Shown here: one piece after another, positions 1 through 9,717 of the stretch
Layout of the letters: every line of letters begins with the position of its first letter
Numbering within the stretch: position 1 is the stretch's first letter
Origin: Hyphomicrobiales bacterium
Lineage (GTDB): Bacteria; Pseudomonadota; Alphaproteobacteria; Rhizobiales; Rhizobiaceae
Direction of reading: 5' to 3'
Assembly: GCA_900471925.1 (NCBI GenBank)
Contig: UCGV01000002.1
Span: 62,001-126,000, forward strand
Length of the DNA: 64,000 nucleotides
Program-made: the position numbers and the translations under genes
The notes under the pieces: model-generated
What the model saw: the letters and a program-made list of their open reading frames with translations, nothing else
Told to the model about the DNA's origin: nothing
Databases searched by the model: none

Positions 1-438
1 GGCGGCATGCATGACGTCATGGTCCAATACCTTCGGCACCCACCACGCCTTGCCCGCTTCCAGCGCCAGCGGCGCGCGCCGGCTGATGATGCGGTAGAGA
101 TAGTGCCGGCGCAGAGCCGAAAAGCGTGCATCGAAAAATTCGCTGGTGGCCTCGACATCGAGGATCGACACTTTTTCACCAGCAAGCCGCAGATGGGCGT
201 TCAGCGCATTCTGCAGCTTGTACGGCGACCATTCCTTCGCAAGATCGGCGTGGACGACCTGACCCATGCCATGCACACCGGAATCGGTGCGTCCTGCGCC
301 GCGGACGGACACGGTATCGCCTGATGCAGACAGGATCGCCTTCTCGATCGCGCCCTGTACCGAAGGCCCATTATCCTGCCGCTGCCAGCCGACATAGGGG
401 CCGCCATCATATTCGACGATCATGCGGTATCGCGGCAT
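1..438 (-). CDS. truA: tRNA pseudouridine(38-40) synthase TruA (partial, C-terminus outside window)
   Basis: TruA converts uridines 38-40 of tRNA anticodon stems to pseudouridine. The first 146 codons are visible; the gene continues past the left edge. The N-terminus [19 protein letters not shown] is typical of the family, and the catalytic aspartate lies in the [15 protein letters not shown] stretch near residue 55. The start overlaps the fmt stop (TGATG), so def, fmt and truA form one reverse-strand operon. Function is known from the family; the 3' end cannot be judged here. Confidence 0.93.
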   Translation of the reverse strand, partial: MPRYRMIVEYDGGPYVGWQRQDNGPSVQGAIEKAILSASGDTVSVRGAGRTDSGVHGMGQVVHADLAKEWSPYKLQNALNAHLRLAGEKVSILDVEATSEFFDARFSALRRHYLYRIISRRAPLALEAGKAWWVPKVLDHDVMHAA

Positions 439-1373
439 CAGGCGAGCCTCGTGCCCGCGGCAAGCGGCGTGCCGCGCAGGAACTCGGCGGATGCGAGCGG
501 CTTGCCACCGGCCTTCTGAAGTTTCGTGAGACGAACGGCGCCGGTGCCGCAGGCAACGACGAGATCGTCGGTCAGGAGCGTGCCGGCCGCACCCTCACCC
601 GTGGCGAGTTCGGAGCCGAGCACCTTGACGCGTTCCGCCTTGCCGTTGCTTTCAAGCTCGAGCCAGGCGCCTGGAAAGGGAGCGAGGCCGCGGATATGAT
701 TGTGAACGTCCTTGGCGTCGCGGCTGAAATCGATGCGCGTTTCCGCCTTGTCGATCTTGGCCGCATAGAGCACGCCTTCCGCCGGCTGCGGCGTCAACGG
801 CAGGTCGTCCATCTCCAGCTTGACCATGGCTTCAGCCATCGCCTTGGCGCCGGTCAGCATCAGCCGGTCGTGCAATTCGCCAGCCGTCATGTTGGCGCCA
901 ATCTCGACTTCGCGGGTCAGCGCCACATCGCCGGTATCAAGGCCCTTGTCCATCTTCATGACCATCATGCCGGTCTTGGCATCGCCGGCCATGATCGCCC
1001 GCTGGATGGGGGCCGCGCCGCGCCAGCGCGGCAGCAGCGAGGCATGGCCGTTGTAGCAGCCGTAACGCGTGCCGGTCAGGATCGCCTCCGGCAGCAGCAG
1101 GCCATAGGCAACCACCACGCCGACATCGGCACCGAGCGCACGGAAACGCTCGCGCTCTTCAGGATCCTTGAAGTTGACCGGCGTGAAGACCGGCAGGCCA
1201 AGCAATTCGGCCGCCTGATGCACCGGCGATTTCTGCAGATCGAGACCACGCCGGCCGCCCGGCCTTGGCGGCTGGGTATAGACGGCGACGATCTGATGGC
1301 CGGCCTCGACGAGCGTACGCAACGTCGGGACGGAGAAATCAGGGGTTCCCATGAAAACGATACGAAGCGACAT
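438..1373 (-). CDS. fmt: methionyl-tRNA formyltransferase
   Basis: Fmt transfers a formyl group from 10-formyl-tetrahydrofolate to Met-tRNA(fMet) before translation initiation. The 311-residue length is normal. The N-terminal hydrolase-like fold starts [14 protein letters not shown]; catalytic Asn108 and His110 lie in the NGHASLLP motif and Asp146 in GLDTGD. The C-terminal third is the tRNA-binding barrel. It lies downstream of def and overlaps truA by one base. Def later removes the formyl group that Fmt adds, so the pairing makes functional sense. Confidence 0.97.
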   Translation of the reverse strand: MSLRIVFMGTPDFSVPTLRTLVEAGHQIVAVYTQPPRPGGRRGLDLQKSPVHQAAELLGLPVFTPVNFKDPEERERFRALGADVGVVVAYGLLLPEAILTGTRYGCYNGHASLLPRWRGAAPIQRAIMAGDAKTGMMVMKMDKGLDTGDVALTREVEIGANMTAGELHDRLMLTGAKAMAEAMVKLEMDDLPLTPQPAEGVLYAAKIDKAETRIDFSRDAKDVHNHIRGLAPFPGAWLELESNGKAERVKVLGSELATGEGAAGTLLTDDLVVACGTGAVRLTKLQKAGGKPLASAEFLRGTPLAAGTRLA

Positions 1374-1468
1374 TCTATCTCACCAATTGAGGATCAGCCG
1401 TCTTCAAACGGATTTATGGGCTTGAGATCAAGCCCCTCGACATCTTGCGCAGCGCTGCCGCAACCCGC

Positions 1469-1984
1469 TCAGATCGCCTTGGACTTGGCAGCCTTGGTGA
1501 ATTTCTTGATCACCATCTCGCGCTTCAGGCGCGAGATATGGTCGATGAAGAGTACACCGTTCAGGTGGTCGATCTCGTGCTGGAGACAGGTCGCCAGCAG
1601 ACCGTCGGCCTCGACGCTCTGTTCCTTGCCTTCGCGGTCCAGATACTTGACGGTCACCTGCGCCGGACGTTCGACTTCAGCGTAATAATCCGGAATGGAC
1701 AGGCAGCCTTCCTCGTAGACCGAGCGCTCCTCCGAGGAACTGACGATCTCGGGATTGATGAACACGAGCGGCTGCTTGTCTTCGCCTTCCTTCGAAAGAT
1801 CGATGACGAGCATGCGGCGCGCAACGCCGATCTGGATCGCCGCCAGGCCGATGCCCGGTGCGTCATACATGGTTTCCAGCATGTCGTCGGTCAGGCGCCG
1901 TAGATCGGCATCGACCCGCTCGATCGGCTGGGAAACCTGGCGGAGGACGGGATCGGGAAGAATGATGAGTGGCTTGATGGTCAT
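1469..1984 (-). CDS. def: peptide deformylase
   Basis: Metalloenzyme that removes the N-formyl group from nascent proteins. All three class I motifs are present: GIGLAA (44-49), EGCLS (92-96, metal-ligand Cys94) and HEIDH (136-140, two His ligands and the catalytic Glu). I chose the ATG at 1984 ([14 protein letters not shown]), giving 171 aa; an in-frame ATG six codons upstream (2002) would add residues not typical of the family. It is the first gene of def-fmt-truA. Confidence 0.96.
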   Translation of the reverse strand: MTIKPLIILPDPVLRQVSQPIERVDADLRRLTDDMLETMYDAPGIGLAAIQIGVARRMLVIDLSKEGEDKQPLVFINPEIVSSSEERSVYEEGCLSIPDYYAEVERPAQVTVKYLDREGKEQSVEADGLLATCLQHEIDHLNGVLFIDHISRLKREMVIKKFTKAAKSKAI

Positions 1985-2079
1985 GGCGTTCCCATAACGC
2001 ATCTTTTCGCGCTAGGGAATCATCCGCCGGGCAGGGATTGCGGTTTTTTGCAGCACCTGCCCGGATTTGCCTCGATTGG

Positions 2080-3579
2080 TCAGGCGGCTCGGCGGCCGAC
2101 GCCGGCAGACTGGCGGCCTTCGGCGCGAGCATGGAAACGCCGCAGCAATTCGATGAGGTTTTCAACCTCGTCCTTGAGCCTGCGAGTTTCGGCAGAGGTG
2201 CGCTCCACCATGCCGGAATTCTGCTGGGTGATGGTGTCCATGTTGCGGATCGCCACACTCACCTCGTTCACGCCGGTGGCCTGATCGCGGGCCGCGGCGG
2301 CGATATCGGCGACGAAGCTGTTGATGATGTCGATGCGGCTGATCATGTCGCTCAGCGCCTCGCCGGTGCTGCTGACGATATTGACACCCTCGTTGACCTG
2401 CGTGGAGCTTTCGGAAATCAGGTTCTTGATTTCCTTGGCGGCATCCGCGGTGCGCTGTGCCAGCTGGCGGACTTCCTGTGCGACGACAGCAAAACCCTTG
2501 CCGGCTTCACCGGCGCGCGCTGCCTCGACACCGGCATTCAGCGCCAGAAGATTGGTCTGGAAGGCGATCTCGTCGATGACGCCGATGATCTTGGCGATCT
2601 CGGTGGAAGACTTCTCGATGCCCGCCATGGCCGAAACGGCACTATTGACGAGTTCGCCGGAATTCTTGGCTTTCTCCTGTGTCTCGCGTACGGCACCGGA
2701 AGCCTTCTCGGCATTGGCGGCGGTCTGGCTGACGCTGACGGAAAGCTGCTGCAGGGCGGCCGAGCTTTCCTCGACGCCGGCAGCCTGCTGGGCGGTGCGC
2801 AGGGCGAGATCGTCGCCTGCCTTGGAAATTACGTCCGCACCCTCGAGAATATGGGTGGACGTGGTGCGGACCGAGGTGAAGCTTTCACGCAGAGCGCTGA
2901 CGGCCCTGTTGTAATCTTCGGCCATCGCCCGGAAATTGCCCGGCAGATCGGACGGAAGCGTGGCTTCGAGATCGCCGCGCGACAGCGCCTCGAGACCGCG
3001 GCGCAGCTGTTCCAGCGCCATGGCCTGATCGGCTTCGGAGCGGGCGCGCTCCTCTTCCAATACGCGTCGCTTTTCTTCGAGCGCTTCCAGATAGACCGAG
3101 ATGGAATAATCCATGTCGAGCATCGCAGCCTTGATGACCGCCGTCAGTTTTTCGGCAAGCGCCTTGCCGTGCTGGCGGGCAAAAAGCGAGGGCCACTGCT
3201 TTTCCATGAGGCCGCGAACAAGCTCCGACATGACAAGTGCATAGCCGCCGATATACCAGCGCGGCTCAAGGCCGATGCGGGCATGCGTGCGGCCAACAGC
3301 CGTGACGCCGTTGACATAGGTCTGGTCGAAATTGCCGCCGGAGAGATTGCCCCAATGGTCCTGCTGGCGCTTCTTGGCATGGCCCATATGGGCCTTGTCG
3401 GCAAAGAAGCCGGCGACAGCAGGGGTCTTGGCAAGCTTGCCGTAAAATTTGTCCAGCGCACCACCGAGAAGCTCCGAGATCGCCGGCCGCAGTTCCCGCA
3501 GGTTCTTGCGCGCCTCATCGTCAAGCTCAATGAAGTCAAGGCGCTGCCTGAGGGCATTGTCGGTCTGCTGCGGGGTCAT
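2080..3579 (-). CDS. globin-coupled soluble methyl-accepting chemotaxis protein
   Basis: A 499-residue chemoreceptor without any membrane segment. Residues 10-165 are a protoglobin-type sensor domain like HemAT; His99 in the [13 protein letters not shown] segment fits the proximal heme ligand. A linker helix (165-195) and a HAMP-like segment (195-235) follow, then a receptor signalling domain whose hairpin tip is [20 protein letters not shown] (338-357). It probably senses oxygen or another heme ligand in the cytoplasm and signals to CheA/CheW; the ligand is inferred. The C-terminus (GVGRRAA) lacks the pentapeptide tether present in the membrane receptor at 6181. It lies between def and rmuC, transcribed divergently from rmuC. 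It resembles rhizobial IcpA-type receptors, but I cannot assign the name. Confidence 0.9.
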   Translation of the reverse strand: MTPQQTDNALRQRLDFIELDDEARKNLRELRPAISELLGGALDKFYGKLAKTPAVAGFFADKAHMGHAKKRQQDHWGNLSGGNFDQTYVNGVTAVGRTHARIGLEPRWYIGGYALVMSELVRGLMEKQWPSLFARQHGKALAEKLTAVIKAAMLDMDYSISVYLEALEEKRRVLEEERARSEADQAMALEQLRRGLEALSRGDLEATLPSDLPGNFRAMAEDYNRAVSALRESFTSVRTTSTHILEGADVISKAGDDLALRTAQQAAGVEESSAALQQLSVSVSQTAANAEKASGAVRETQEKAKNSGELVNSAVSAMAGIEKSSTEIAKIIGVIDEIAFQTNLLALNAGVEAARAGEAGKGFAVVAQEVRQLAQRTADAAKEIKNLISESSTQVNEGVNIVSSTGEALSDMISRIDIINSFVADIAAAARDQATGVNEVSVAIRNMDTITQQNSGMVERTSAETRRLKDEVENLIELLRRFHARAEGRQSAGVGRRAA

Positions 3580-3676
3580 GGAGGTCTCTATCTAGCGCGA
3601 ATGCGGAGGGAAATTGCAGCGTCAGATTTGGCGAATATGGTTTAGCAATCGTTAAGTAGGCCGCTGATTTTTCTTT

Positions 3677-3694
3677 CGTTACGGCAAAGTAACG
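3677..3694. promoter_or_regulatory. inverted repeat CGTTAC-N6-GTAACG between divergent genes
   Basis: Perfect six-base arms separated by six bases lie in the 192-bp gap between the globin chemoreceptor and rmuC. Position and symmetry suit a dimeric regulator, but the binding protein is unknown and no promoter elements were identified with confidence. Confidence 0.35.
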
Positions 3695-3771
3695 CAATTT
3701 CCATGAAAACAGAGGCAGGCACTGTTCACGTTTTGATCTAGATATCGCCGTTGCTTTTGTTATGGTGCGGC

Positions 3772-4995
3772 ATGACCACGACATCCGACTCGCTGACCAT
3801 ATCCCTTCCCGCACTCAGCCCCGGCCTGCTTGCAGTTGCCGGTGGGGTGCTCGCGCTCCTCGTTCTCCTGGCGATCGTCTCTGCCCTTCGCAATGCGGGC
3901 ATCCGCCGCGAAGAGGCCGAAGAGGCCAGTCTTCGTGCCGCCGAAAGCGAAGCACGGATGAGCGAGCTTCTGAAGATCCAGGCGGAAATGCAGGGGCGCA
4001 TCTCGACAATGACGGAAGTCTTCGGCTCAAGGCAGGCGGAGCTCAACCAGGCCATCAACCAGCGGCTTGATGGTATGACGCAGCGCGTGAGCTCGACGCT
4101 GACGGAGCAGACAAAATCGACGCATGACAACCTGCAGAAGCTGCAGGAGCGGCTGGCCGTCATCGATGCCGCCCAGAACAATATCCAGACGCTTGCCAAG
4201 GATGTGGTCGGGCTGCAGGCCATCCTCTCCAACAAGCAGACGCGCGGCGCCTTCGGCCAGTCACGCATGGAAACGATCGTGGCCGACGGGCTGCCGATGG
4301 GGGCCTATGCTTTCCAGCAGACGCTCTCCAACGGCTCACGGCCGGATTGCACGATCCGGATGCCGAATGGAGCGCCGCCGCTCGTGATCGATGCCAAGTT
4401 TCCGCTGGAAGCCTGGAACGCGATCCGCGAGGCGGGCGGTCCAGATGCCGGCAAGCTCGCCGCCCAGCAGTTTCGCCGCGACATGGAAGTCCATATCAAG
4501 GATATTTCCGACAAATACCTGATCCCGGGCGAGACGCAGGAAACAGCGTTCCTCTTCGTTCCCTCGGAATCGATCTTCGCGGAAATCCATGAGAATTTCG
4601 AAGCCATCGTGCAGAAAGCGCACCGCGCCCGCATCGTCATCGTCTCGCCTTCGCTGCTGATGCTGTCGATCCAGGTCATCCAGGCCGTTTTGAAGGATCA
4701 GCGCATGCGGGCGCAGGCGCATGTGATCCAGGGCGAAGTGGCTCTCCTCATGGACGATCTCGGTCGGCTGGATGAGCGTGTGCGCAAGCTGCAGGGGCAT
4801 TTCTCGCAGACCCAGCGCGATGTCGATCAGATCATCACCTCGGCGGACAAGCTCACCAAGCGTGGCGCGAAAATCGAGGCCCTGGAGTTCGAAGCCGGCG
4901 ACAGCGGCAAGCCGGCACGCGAGAATGAGCCGGCAGCGAAATCCGTTGAAAGCAGGACCGGATTGCTCAAGCTCAGGGTGGTTGACGAGGAGTGA
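3772..4995 (+). CDS. rmuC: DNA recombination protein RmuC homologue
   Basis: RmuC proteins limit inversions at short inverted repeats and carry a nuclease-like core; the biochemical activity is not well defined. The 407-residue product has one N-terminal membrane helix (about 17-39), a long coiled coil (about 45-130) and the conserved RmuC core (about 150-370, with the segment IRMPNGAPPLVIDAKFPLEA). I chose the ATG at 3772 (MTTTSDSLTIS) rather than an upstream TTG at 3751. It is read divergently from the globin chemoreceptor. Confidence 0.93.
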   Translation: MTTTSDSLTISLPALSPGLLAVAGGVLALLVLLAIVSALRNAGIRREEAEEASLRAAESEARMSELLKIQAEMQGRISTMTEVFGSRQAELNQAINQRLDGMTQRVSSTLTEQTKSTHDNLQKLQERLAVIDAAQNNIQTLAKDVVGLQAILSNKQTRGAFGQSRMETIVADGLPMGAYAFQQTLSNGSRPDCTIRMPNGAPPLVIDAKFPLEAWNAIREAGGPDAGKLAAQQFRRDMEVHIKDISDKYLIPGETQETAFLFVPSESIFAEIHENFEAIVQKAHRARIVIVSPSLLMLSIQVIQAVLKDQRMRAQAHVIQGEVALLMDDLGRLDERVRKLQGHFSQTQRDVDQIITSADKLTKRGAKIEALEFEAGDSGKPARENEPAAKSVESRTGLLKLRVVDEE

Positions 4996-5039
4996 TACCT
5001 TCGGCAGTGTCGCGGCCCGAAGCAAGGGACGGACATTTC

Positions 5040-5939
5040 ATGATCACAGTTTTCGGCTCCATCAACATGGACCTCATCGCCAATACCGAACGCCTGCCGA
5101 AACCCGGCGAGACTGTCGCAGGCAACAGCTTTGCGACGGCCGCCGGCGGCAAGGGTGCCAATCAGGCACTCGCTGCCCGACGCGCAGGCCGTTACGTCCA
5201 TATGGCGGGCGCCGTTGGCAAGGACGCCTTCGCTGAGGGCGCGCTTGAACTGCTTGACGGTGCCGGCACGGATCTCTCTCTCGTCAAACGGGTCGACGGT
5301 CCCACAGGAACGGCGCTCATCCTCGTCGGCGGCGATGGTGAGAACATGATTGCCGTCATTCCCGCCGCAAACGGCACGGTCAGCGGCGAGCAAGCCGAGG
5401 CCGCCGTGGGTGCGATGAATGAAGGCGATATCCTGATGCTGCAGCTGGAGGTTCCGGTCGAGGCGGTGGAGCGCGCGCTTTCCACCTCACGTGCCAAGGG
5501 CATCACCAGCATCCTCAATCTTGCGCCGCTCATCCCGGACGCACCTCGGCTCGGCCGGCTGGCAGATATCGTCATCGCCAACGAGACCGAGTTCGAGCGG
5601 CTGGCGGGCCAGGAAAACATGACGTCTACCGACCGTAAGGCTGCCCTAGAGCGGCTGCATACGGAAACCGGCCAGACGCTGATCGTGACACTCGGCGGCG
5701 ACGGAGTCATTGCTATCCGTGACGGCCAGATTTCCCGTGCGCAGGGCCTGGTCATCGAACCCGTCGATACGGTCGGCGCCGGCGACACATTCTGCGGTTA
5801 CTTCGCGGCAAGCCTCGATGAAGGGCTGGATTTCGACACCGCACTGCGCCGCGCGGCAGTCGCCGGCTCTCTCGCCTGCCTGAAGCCGGGGGCGCAGCCG
5901 GCCATCCCGATGGCGGCAGAAGTCGCAGACAGAATATAG
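5040..5939 (+). CDS. rbsK: ribokinase (PfkB family sugar kinase)
   Basis: Phosphorylates ribose (or a related sugar) with ATP. The 299-residue product has both PfkB signatures: GGKGANQA at 36-43 and DTVGAGDTF near 243-251, with catalytic Asp249. The start MITVFGSINMDL at 5040 matches ribokinases; an in-frame codon at 4992 overlaps the rmuC end and is less likely. No ribose transporter is nearby, so the exact substrate is inferred from family similarity. Confidence 0.88.
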   Translation: MITVFGSINMDLIANTERLPKPGETVAGNSFATAAGGKGANQALAARRAGRYVHMAGAVGKDAFAEGALELLDGAGTDLSLVKRVDGPTGTALILVGGDGENMIAVIPAANGTVSGEQAEAAVGAMNEGDILMLQLEVPVEAVERALSTSRAKGITSILNLAPLIPDAPRLGRLADIVIANETEFERLAGQENMTSTDRKAALERLHTETGQTLIVTLGGDGVIAIRDGQISRAQGLVIEPVDTVGAGDTFCGYFAASLDEGLDFDTALRRAAVAGSLACLKPGAQPAIPMAAEVADRI

Positions 5940-6180
5940 AATAGTCCGGACGCGAACACAGACCTGGCGCGCTACCCCTAGTTTTGGGGGGCGTGCCGGT
6001 ATTACTGCCGGAATATATAGAATTTCATTCAAATTTAAGAGGTTTCTGGCGATCCTTCGGGCGATCGCCACCTCGTTGATCTTCGAGGCGGTCAACCCCT
6101 ATGGCAGCTCCATGACGGAGTGACGCCCTACTCGCTGCGCCGGAGAATGGCCCTTCGGTGCGTCCTTGCCCGAGGAACAC
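5940..6180. other. intergenic region with a coding-like remnant
   Basis: This 241-bp gap before the membrane chemoreceptor holds an open frame without a clear start, ending at 6121-6123, whose last codons read LAILRAIATSLIFEAVNPYG and then SSMTE. Codon use looks coding, but no start codon or ribosome site was found. It may be a gene remnant or chance. I see no strong promoter or terminator. Confidence 0.25.
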
Positions 6181-8514
6181 ATGTTCATTTTCAGAATGAA
6201 GTCGCTTGCGGCGAAGCTCATCGTCATTACCGGCGCCGCCATCGCCCTGGTACTTGTCGTTTCAAACCTTTTTCTCATCGACCAGACCCGTGACCGCGTT
6301 CAGACCCTTACGCTGGACCAGGCCAATTCGGAAGCCAAGTCGATCGCCAACGAGATCGCCGCCAATGTCGGCGAGCTTGCCAGCGCCGCCCGCACCATGT
6401 CGGGCGTCGTCGGACGCGGGCATGAGGGCAAGATCCTCGACCGCAAGGGCATCATCAACATTCTGAAAGCCAATCTCGAGCAGAACGCTTTTGCGTTTGG
6501 CAGTTGGTTCTGCGAGCAGCTCGGCGCCTTCGACGGCAAGACCACCGAGATCGCCAATAACAATGACGAGGGCACCAACAAGGTCGGCGCCTTCACACCT
6601 TACTGGTCAAAGACCAAGACCGGCGCCATCCAGTACTCGACCTTCGACAACGATTATACCGCCGAATGGTGGAAGCTCGCCGCCGACAGCGGCAAGGGCG
6701 CCATTACGACGCCCTATCTCGCCGAAGGCACCGATGTCCCGACACTGCTGACTTCGATTGCCTATCCGGTCATGTCGGGCGGCAAGATGATCGGCGTCGA
6801 AGGCGTCGATATTTCGCTGAAATCGCTGACCGACAAGGTTCAGGCGCTGCGGCCCTTCGGTTCCGGCCGTGTGACGCTGCTTGCGCAGAACGGCAACTGG
6901 ATCGTCGCCCCGATCCCGGACCTGACGTCGAAGCCCTACGGTGACGGCGACGGCGCCGCCAACGTGAAGGCCGCGCTTTCCTCCAACCAGATCAGCCTCG
7001 TCAAGAATCTCAGCTTCGATGGCATCGACCCGTTTGACCGCGTCGTTTATCCTTTCGCAGTTCCCGGCCTGAACGCGACCTGGGTCGTCCTCGTCGATGT
7101 TCCGCACACGGCTATGAATGCGCCGGTCAAGGATCAGACGGTGATGATGGTCATCAACGGTGTCATCGTACTCGGCGCAGTGCTGCTGGCACTCTACTTC
7201 GCCGTCCGCGCGCTGGTTCAGCGTCCGCTCGGTGGCCTCGTTGCCAGTGTCAGGGCGCTCAGTGACGGCAAGTATGACGAGGCGGTCTCTGGCCAGAACC
7301 GTTCCGACGAAATCGGCTCGGTCGCCAAGGCGCTGGAAGGCTTCCGCTTCGCGCTTGCCGATACGCAGCGCCTGGAAGCAGAGGCCGACAGCCAGCGTCT
7401 GGAGGCCGAAGCCGAGCGCGGCCGTTCGGAGAGCGAACGTCAGCAGTCGGTCAGCCTGCAGCGCCATATCGTTTCGATTGTCGGCGCCGGGCTTTCGGAA
7501 CTGTCGCAGGGCAATCTCGGCCACCGCATCACCGAGGAGTTTCCCGGCGAATACGGCAAGCTGAAGCAGGATTTCAATGCGGCGCTCGCCAGCCTCGAGG
7601 AAACCATCACGACGATGAACCACAGCGTGGTCAACATCGGCTCCGGCACAGGCGAAATCAGCAACAGCGCTTCCGACCTTGCCAAGCGCACGGAACAGCA
7701 GGCGGCAAGCCTGGAAGAAACCGCAGCAGCGCTCAACGAGCTGACTGCCCAGGTCAATTCCAGTGCCGAGAACGCCCGCACGGCCGCCGACAACGTCAAC
7801 CTCGCCTGCGAAGATGCCGAGAAGTCGGGTGAAGTCGTGCAGAAGGCCATCGCCTCCATGCAGGGCATCGAACAGTCTTCGACGGAAGTATCGCGCATCA
7901 TCGGCGTGATCGACGAGATCGCCTTCCAGACGAACCTGCTGGCGTTGAACGCCGGGGTCGAGGCAGCACGTGCAGGCGAAGCCGGCAAGGGCTTTGCGGT
8001 CGTCGCCCAGGAAGTACGCGAACTCGCCCAGCGTTCGGCAAATGCCGCCAAGGAGATCAAGACGCTCATCAACACCTCGGCCGTGCAGGTCAAGGACGGC
8101 GTCGACCTCGTCGGCCGCGCCGGCGATACGCTGCACAAGATCGCCGAGCAGGTGATGAGCATCAACAGCCTCATCCGTCAGATTTCGGCCTCGGCCAGCG
8201 AGCAGGCCGTCGGCCTGAAGGAAATCAACCAGGCCATGAATCAGATGGACCAGGTCACGCAGCAGAACGCCGCGATGGTGGAGGAAACCACCGCAGCCAG
8301 CGTCACGCTGAATGACGAGGCCCAGACGCTGAAGGCACTCGTCACCCGCTTCCGTGTCTCCGGCCAGGGCAATGCCGCGGCGTTGCGGTCCACCGCGCAG
8401 CAAATGCGCGCACCCGCTCCGACGGCACGGGCTGCCGCGCCGGCTCCGCGCCGGGCCGTCGCCCAGTCCCGCGGTTCGGCCGCCGTTGCCCAGGATAGTT
8501 GGGAAGAGTTCTGA
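6181..8514 (+). CDS. transmembrane methyl-accepting chemotaxis protein with C-terminal CheR/CheB tether
   Basis: A 777-residue chemoreceptor. A first membrane helix (about 9-33) is followed by a periplasmic sensor of about 285 residues that resembles a double-Cache domain, a second helix (about 320-345), HAMP segments, and a methyl-accepting signalling domain with the conserved tip [20 protein letters not shown]. It ends in SWEEF, which fits the x-W-x-x-F pentapeptide that tethers CheR and CheB. A flexible Ala/Pro-rich linker precedes it. I chose the ATG at 6181, preceded by GAGGA, over 6166. The ligand is unknown; Cache receptors often bind amino or organic acids. Confidence 0.93.
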   Translation: MFIFRMKSLAAKLIVITGAAIALVLVVSNLFLIDQTRDRVQTLTLDQANSEAKSIANEIAANVGELASAARTMSGVVGRGHEGKILDRKGIINILKANLEQNAFAFGSWFCEQLGAFDGKTTEIANNNDEGTNKVGAFTPYWSKTKTGAIQYSTFDNDYTAEWWKLAADSGKGAITTPYLAEGTDVPTLLTSIAYPVMSGGKMIGVEGVDISLKSLTDKVQALRPFGSGRVTLLAQNGNWIVAPIPDLTSKPYGDGDGAANVKAALSSNQISLVKNLSFDGIDPFDRVVYPFAVPGLNATWVVLVDVPHTAMNAPVKDQTVMMVINGVIVLGAVLLALYFAVRALVQRPLGGLVASVRALSDGKYDEAVSGQNRSDEIGSVAKALEGFRFALADTQRLEAEADSQRLEAEAERGRSESERQQSVSLQRHIVSIVGAGLSELSQGNLGHRITEEFPGEYGKLKQDFNAALASLEETITTMNHSVVNIGSGTGEISNSASDLAKRTEQQAASLEETAAALNELTAQVNSSAENARTAADNVNLACEDAEKSGEVVQKAIASMQGIEQSSTEVSRIIGVIDEIAFQTNLLALNAGVEAARAGEAGKGFAVVAQEVRELAQRSANAAKEIKTLINTSAVQVKDGVDLVGRAGDTLHKIAEQVMSINSLIRQISASASEQAVGLKEINQAMNQMDQVTQQNAAMVEETTAASVTLNDEAQTLKALVTRFRVSGQGNAAALRSTAQQMRAPAPTARAAAPAPRRAVAQSRGSAAVAQDSWEEF

Positions 8515-8534
8515 TTATAGATCCGATGACATGA

Positions 8535-8566
8535 AAAAAGGCGCCTGAGCGATCGGGCGCCTTTTT
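8535..8566. terminator. bidirectional rho-independent terminator
   Basis: AAAAAGGCGCC (8535-8545) pairs with GGCGCCTTTTT (8556-8566) around a 10-base loop. It lies between the convergent chemoreceptor and ptsN genes and has a T-run on both strands. Confidence 0.85.
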
Positions 8567-8598
8567 CTATACCGGAGAGGCTGGCGAGTGGCCGCGCC

Positions 8599-9063
8599 TC
8601 ACGCTGCGTTCGAGGTCTGCTCTTCGTTGAGGAAGGCATAGATCGCCGAGGCAGAATCTGTAGCGCGCAGTTTGGAAACCAGATCGTGATCGCGCAGGAC
8701 GCGGGCGATGCGCGAAAGCGCCTTCAGGTGATCGGCGCCAGCACCTTCCGGTGCCAGAAGCAGGAACACCAGATCGACAGGCTGGTCATCGAGCGCTTCG
8801 AAATCGACCGGCTGATCCAGCCGCGCGAAAATACCGACGATGGAATGGATATTTGAGAGCTTGCCGTGGGGAATGGCGATGCCGTTGCCGACGCCGGTAG
8901 AACCCAGGCGCTCACGCTGCAGGATGACATCGAATATTTCCCGCTCGGAAAGCCCTGTTATCCTGGAGGCTTTTGCTGCCAATTCCTGAAGCAACTGTTT
9001 CTTGGAATTTACCCTGAGGGCGGGAATGATCGCATCCTGGTGCAGCAAATCTGCCAATGCCAT
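8599..9063 (-). CDS. ptsN: nitrogen-regulatory PTS enzyme IIA(Ntr)
   Basis: The EIIA component of the nitrogen phosphotransferase system. It is a regulatory phosphoprotein rather than a sugar transporter and influences potassium, nitrogen and carbon control in Proteobacteria. The 154-residue protein has the phosphorylation site His66 in GIAIPHGK. It is the last gene of the reverse-strand lpt-rpoN-hpf-ptsN cluster, an order common in Proteobacteria. Its partners EI(Ntr) and NPr are not in the window. Confidence 0.95.
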   Translation of the reverse strand: MALADLLHQDAIIPALRVNSKKQLLQELAAKASRITGLSEREIFDVILQRERLGSTGVGNGIAIPHGKLSNIHSIVGIFARLDQPVDFEALDDQPVDLVFLLLAPEGAGADHLKALSRIARVLRDHDLVSKLRATDSASAIYAFLNEEQTSNAA

Positions 9064-9135
9064 TTCTTTTTCCTTCTGTCGCCAAAATCAGGCATCTGAA
9101 GGAGCGGCGTTTGCCGCCGCTCCCCCGGCCTGATT

Positions 9136-9717
9136 TCAGCCTTTGATATTGGCCGAATCGATCCAGCCAATATTTCCGTCGTGACGACGGTAAACGATGT
9201 TGAGCTGTTCCTTGCCTGGGCTGCGGAACAGGAGAAGCGGCTCGTCGGTCATGTCGAGCGCCATGACGGCAGTTGCGACAGACATCGTCTTGAGCTGCTT
9301 CGTGCTTTCGGCGACGATCGCCGGCGCAAAGTCGTCCGGAACCTCGTCCTCATGGTCGGGAACCGCGTCCATGACGGTATAGGCAACCTCTGCGAAGCCA
9401 TTACCGTTCAGGTGGTTTCCAGCATGGTGATCCTTGAGCTTCCGCTTGTAGCGGCGCAGGCGCTTCTCGATACGCTCGGATGCCGCATCAAAAGCGATCT
9501 GCGGATCCATGGCCTCACCTGCCGCATGCAGGACGACGCCGCTATCGAGATGAAGCTTGCAATCAGCGGAAAAACGAGAGTTCTGTTTTTCCACGATCAC
9601 CTGACCGGAATATCCCCCGTCGAAGTATTTCGTGACGGCCACACCAATTTGGTCCTCGATCTTTTGACGGAAGGAGTCACCAATTTCCATATGTTTACCG
9701 GATACACGCACACTCAT
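9136..9717 (-). CDS. hpf: long-form ribosome hibernation promoting factor
   Basis: Binds the 30S subunit and drives 70S dimerisation in resting cells. The 193-residue product is of the long type: an N-terminal S30AE/YfiA domain (1-100), an acidic variable linker (about 105-135) and a C-terminal dimerisation domain (about 140-193, ending NIGWIDSANIKG). I chose the ATG at 9717 (MSVRVSGKHMEIG) because the 21 codons upstream are not family-like. It lies between rpoN and ptsN. Confidence 0.94.
   Translation of the reverse strand: MSVRVSGKHMEIGDSFRQKIEDQIGVAVTKYFDGGYSGQVIVEKQNSRFSADCKLHLDSGVVLHAAGEAMDPQIAFDAASERIEKRLRRYKRKLKDHHAGNHLNGNGFAEVAYTVMDAVPDHEDEVPDDFAPAIVAESTKQLKTMSVATAVMALDMTDEPLLLFRSPGKEQLNIVYRRHDGNIGWIDSANIKG

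Noticed and set aside
126..1685. Long forward open frame of 519 codons over fmt and def
   Set aside because: Antisense shadow of two well-supported genes; composition is Arg/His/Gly-rich with no recognisable domain.
2038..3645. Long forward open frame of 535 codons opposite the globin chemoreceptor
   Set aside because: Antisense shadow caused by high third-position GC; no family match.
3630..3660. CtrA site upstream of the globin chemoreceptor
   Set aside because: TTAG and TTAA half-sites are six rather than seven bases apart, so the match is poor.
6607..8403. Reverse open frame of 598 codons opposite the membrane chemoreceptor
   Set aside because: Same kind of shadow; the forward frame has clear receptor domains.
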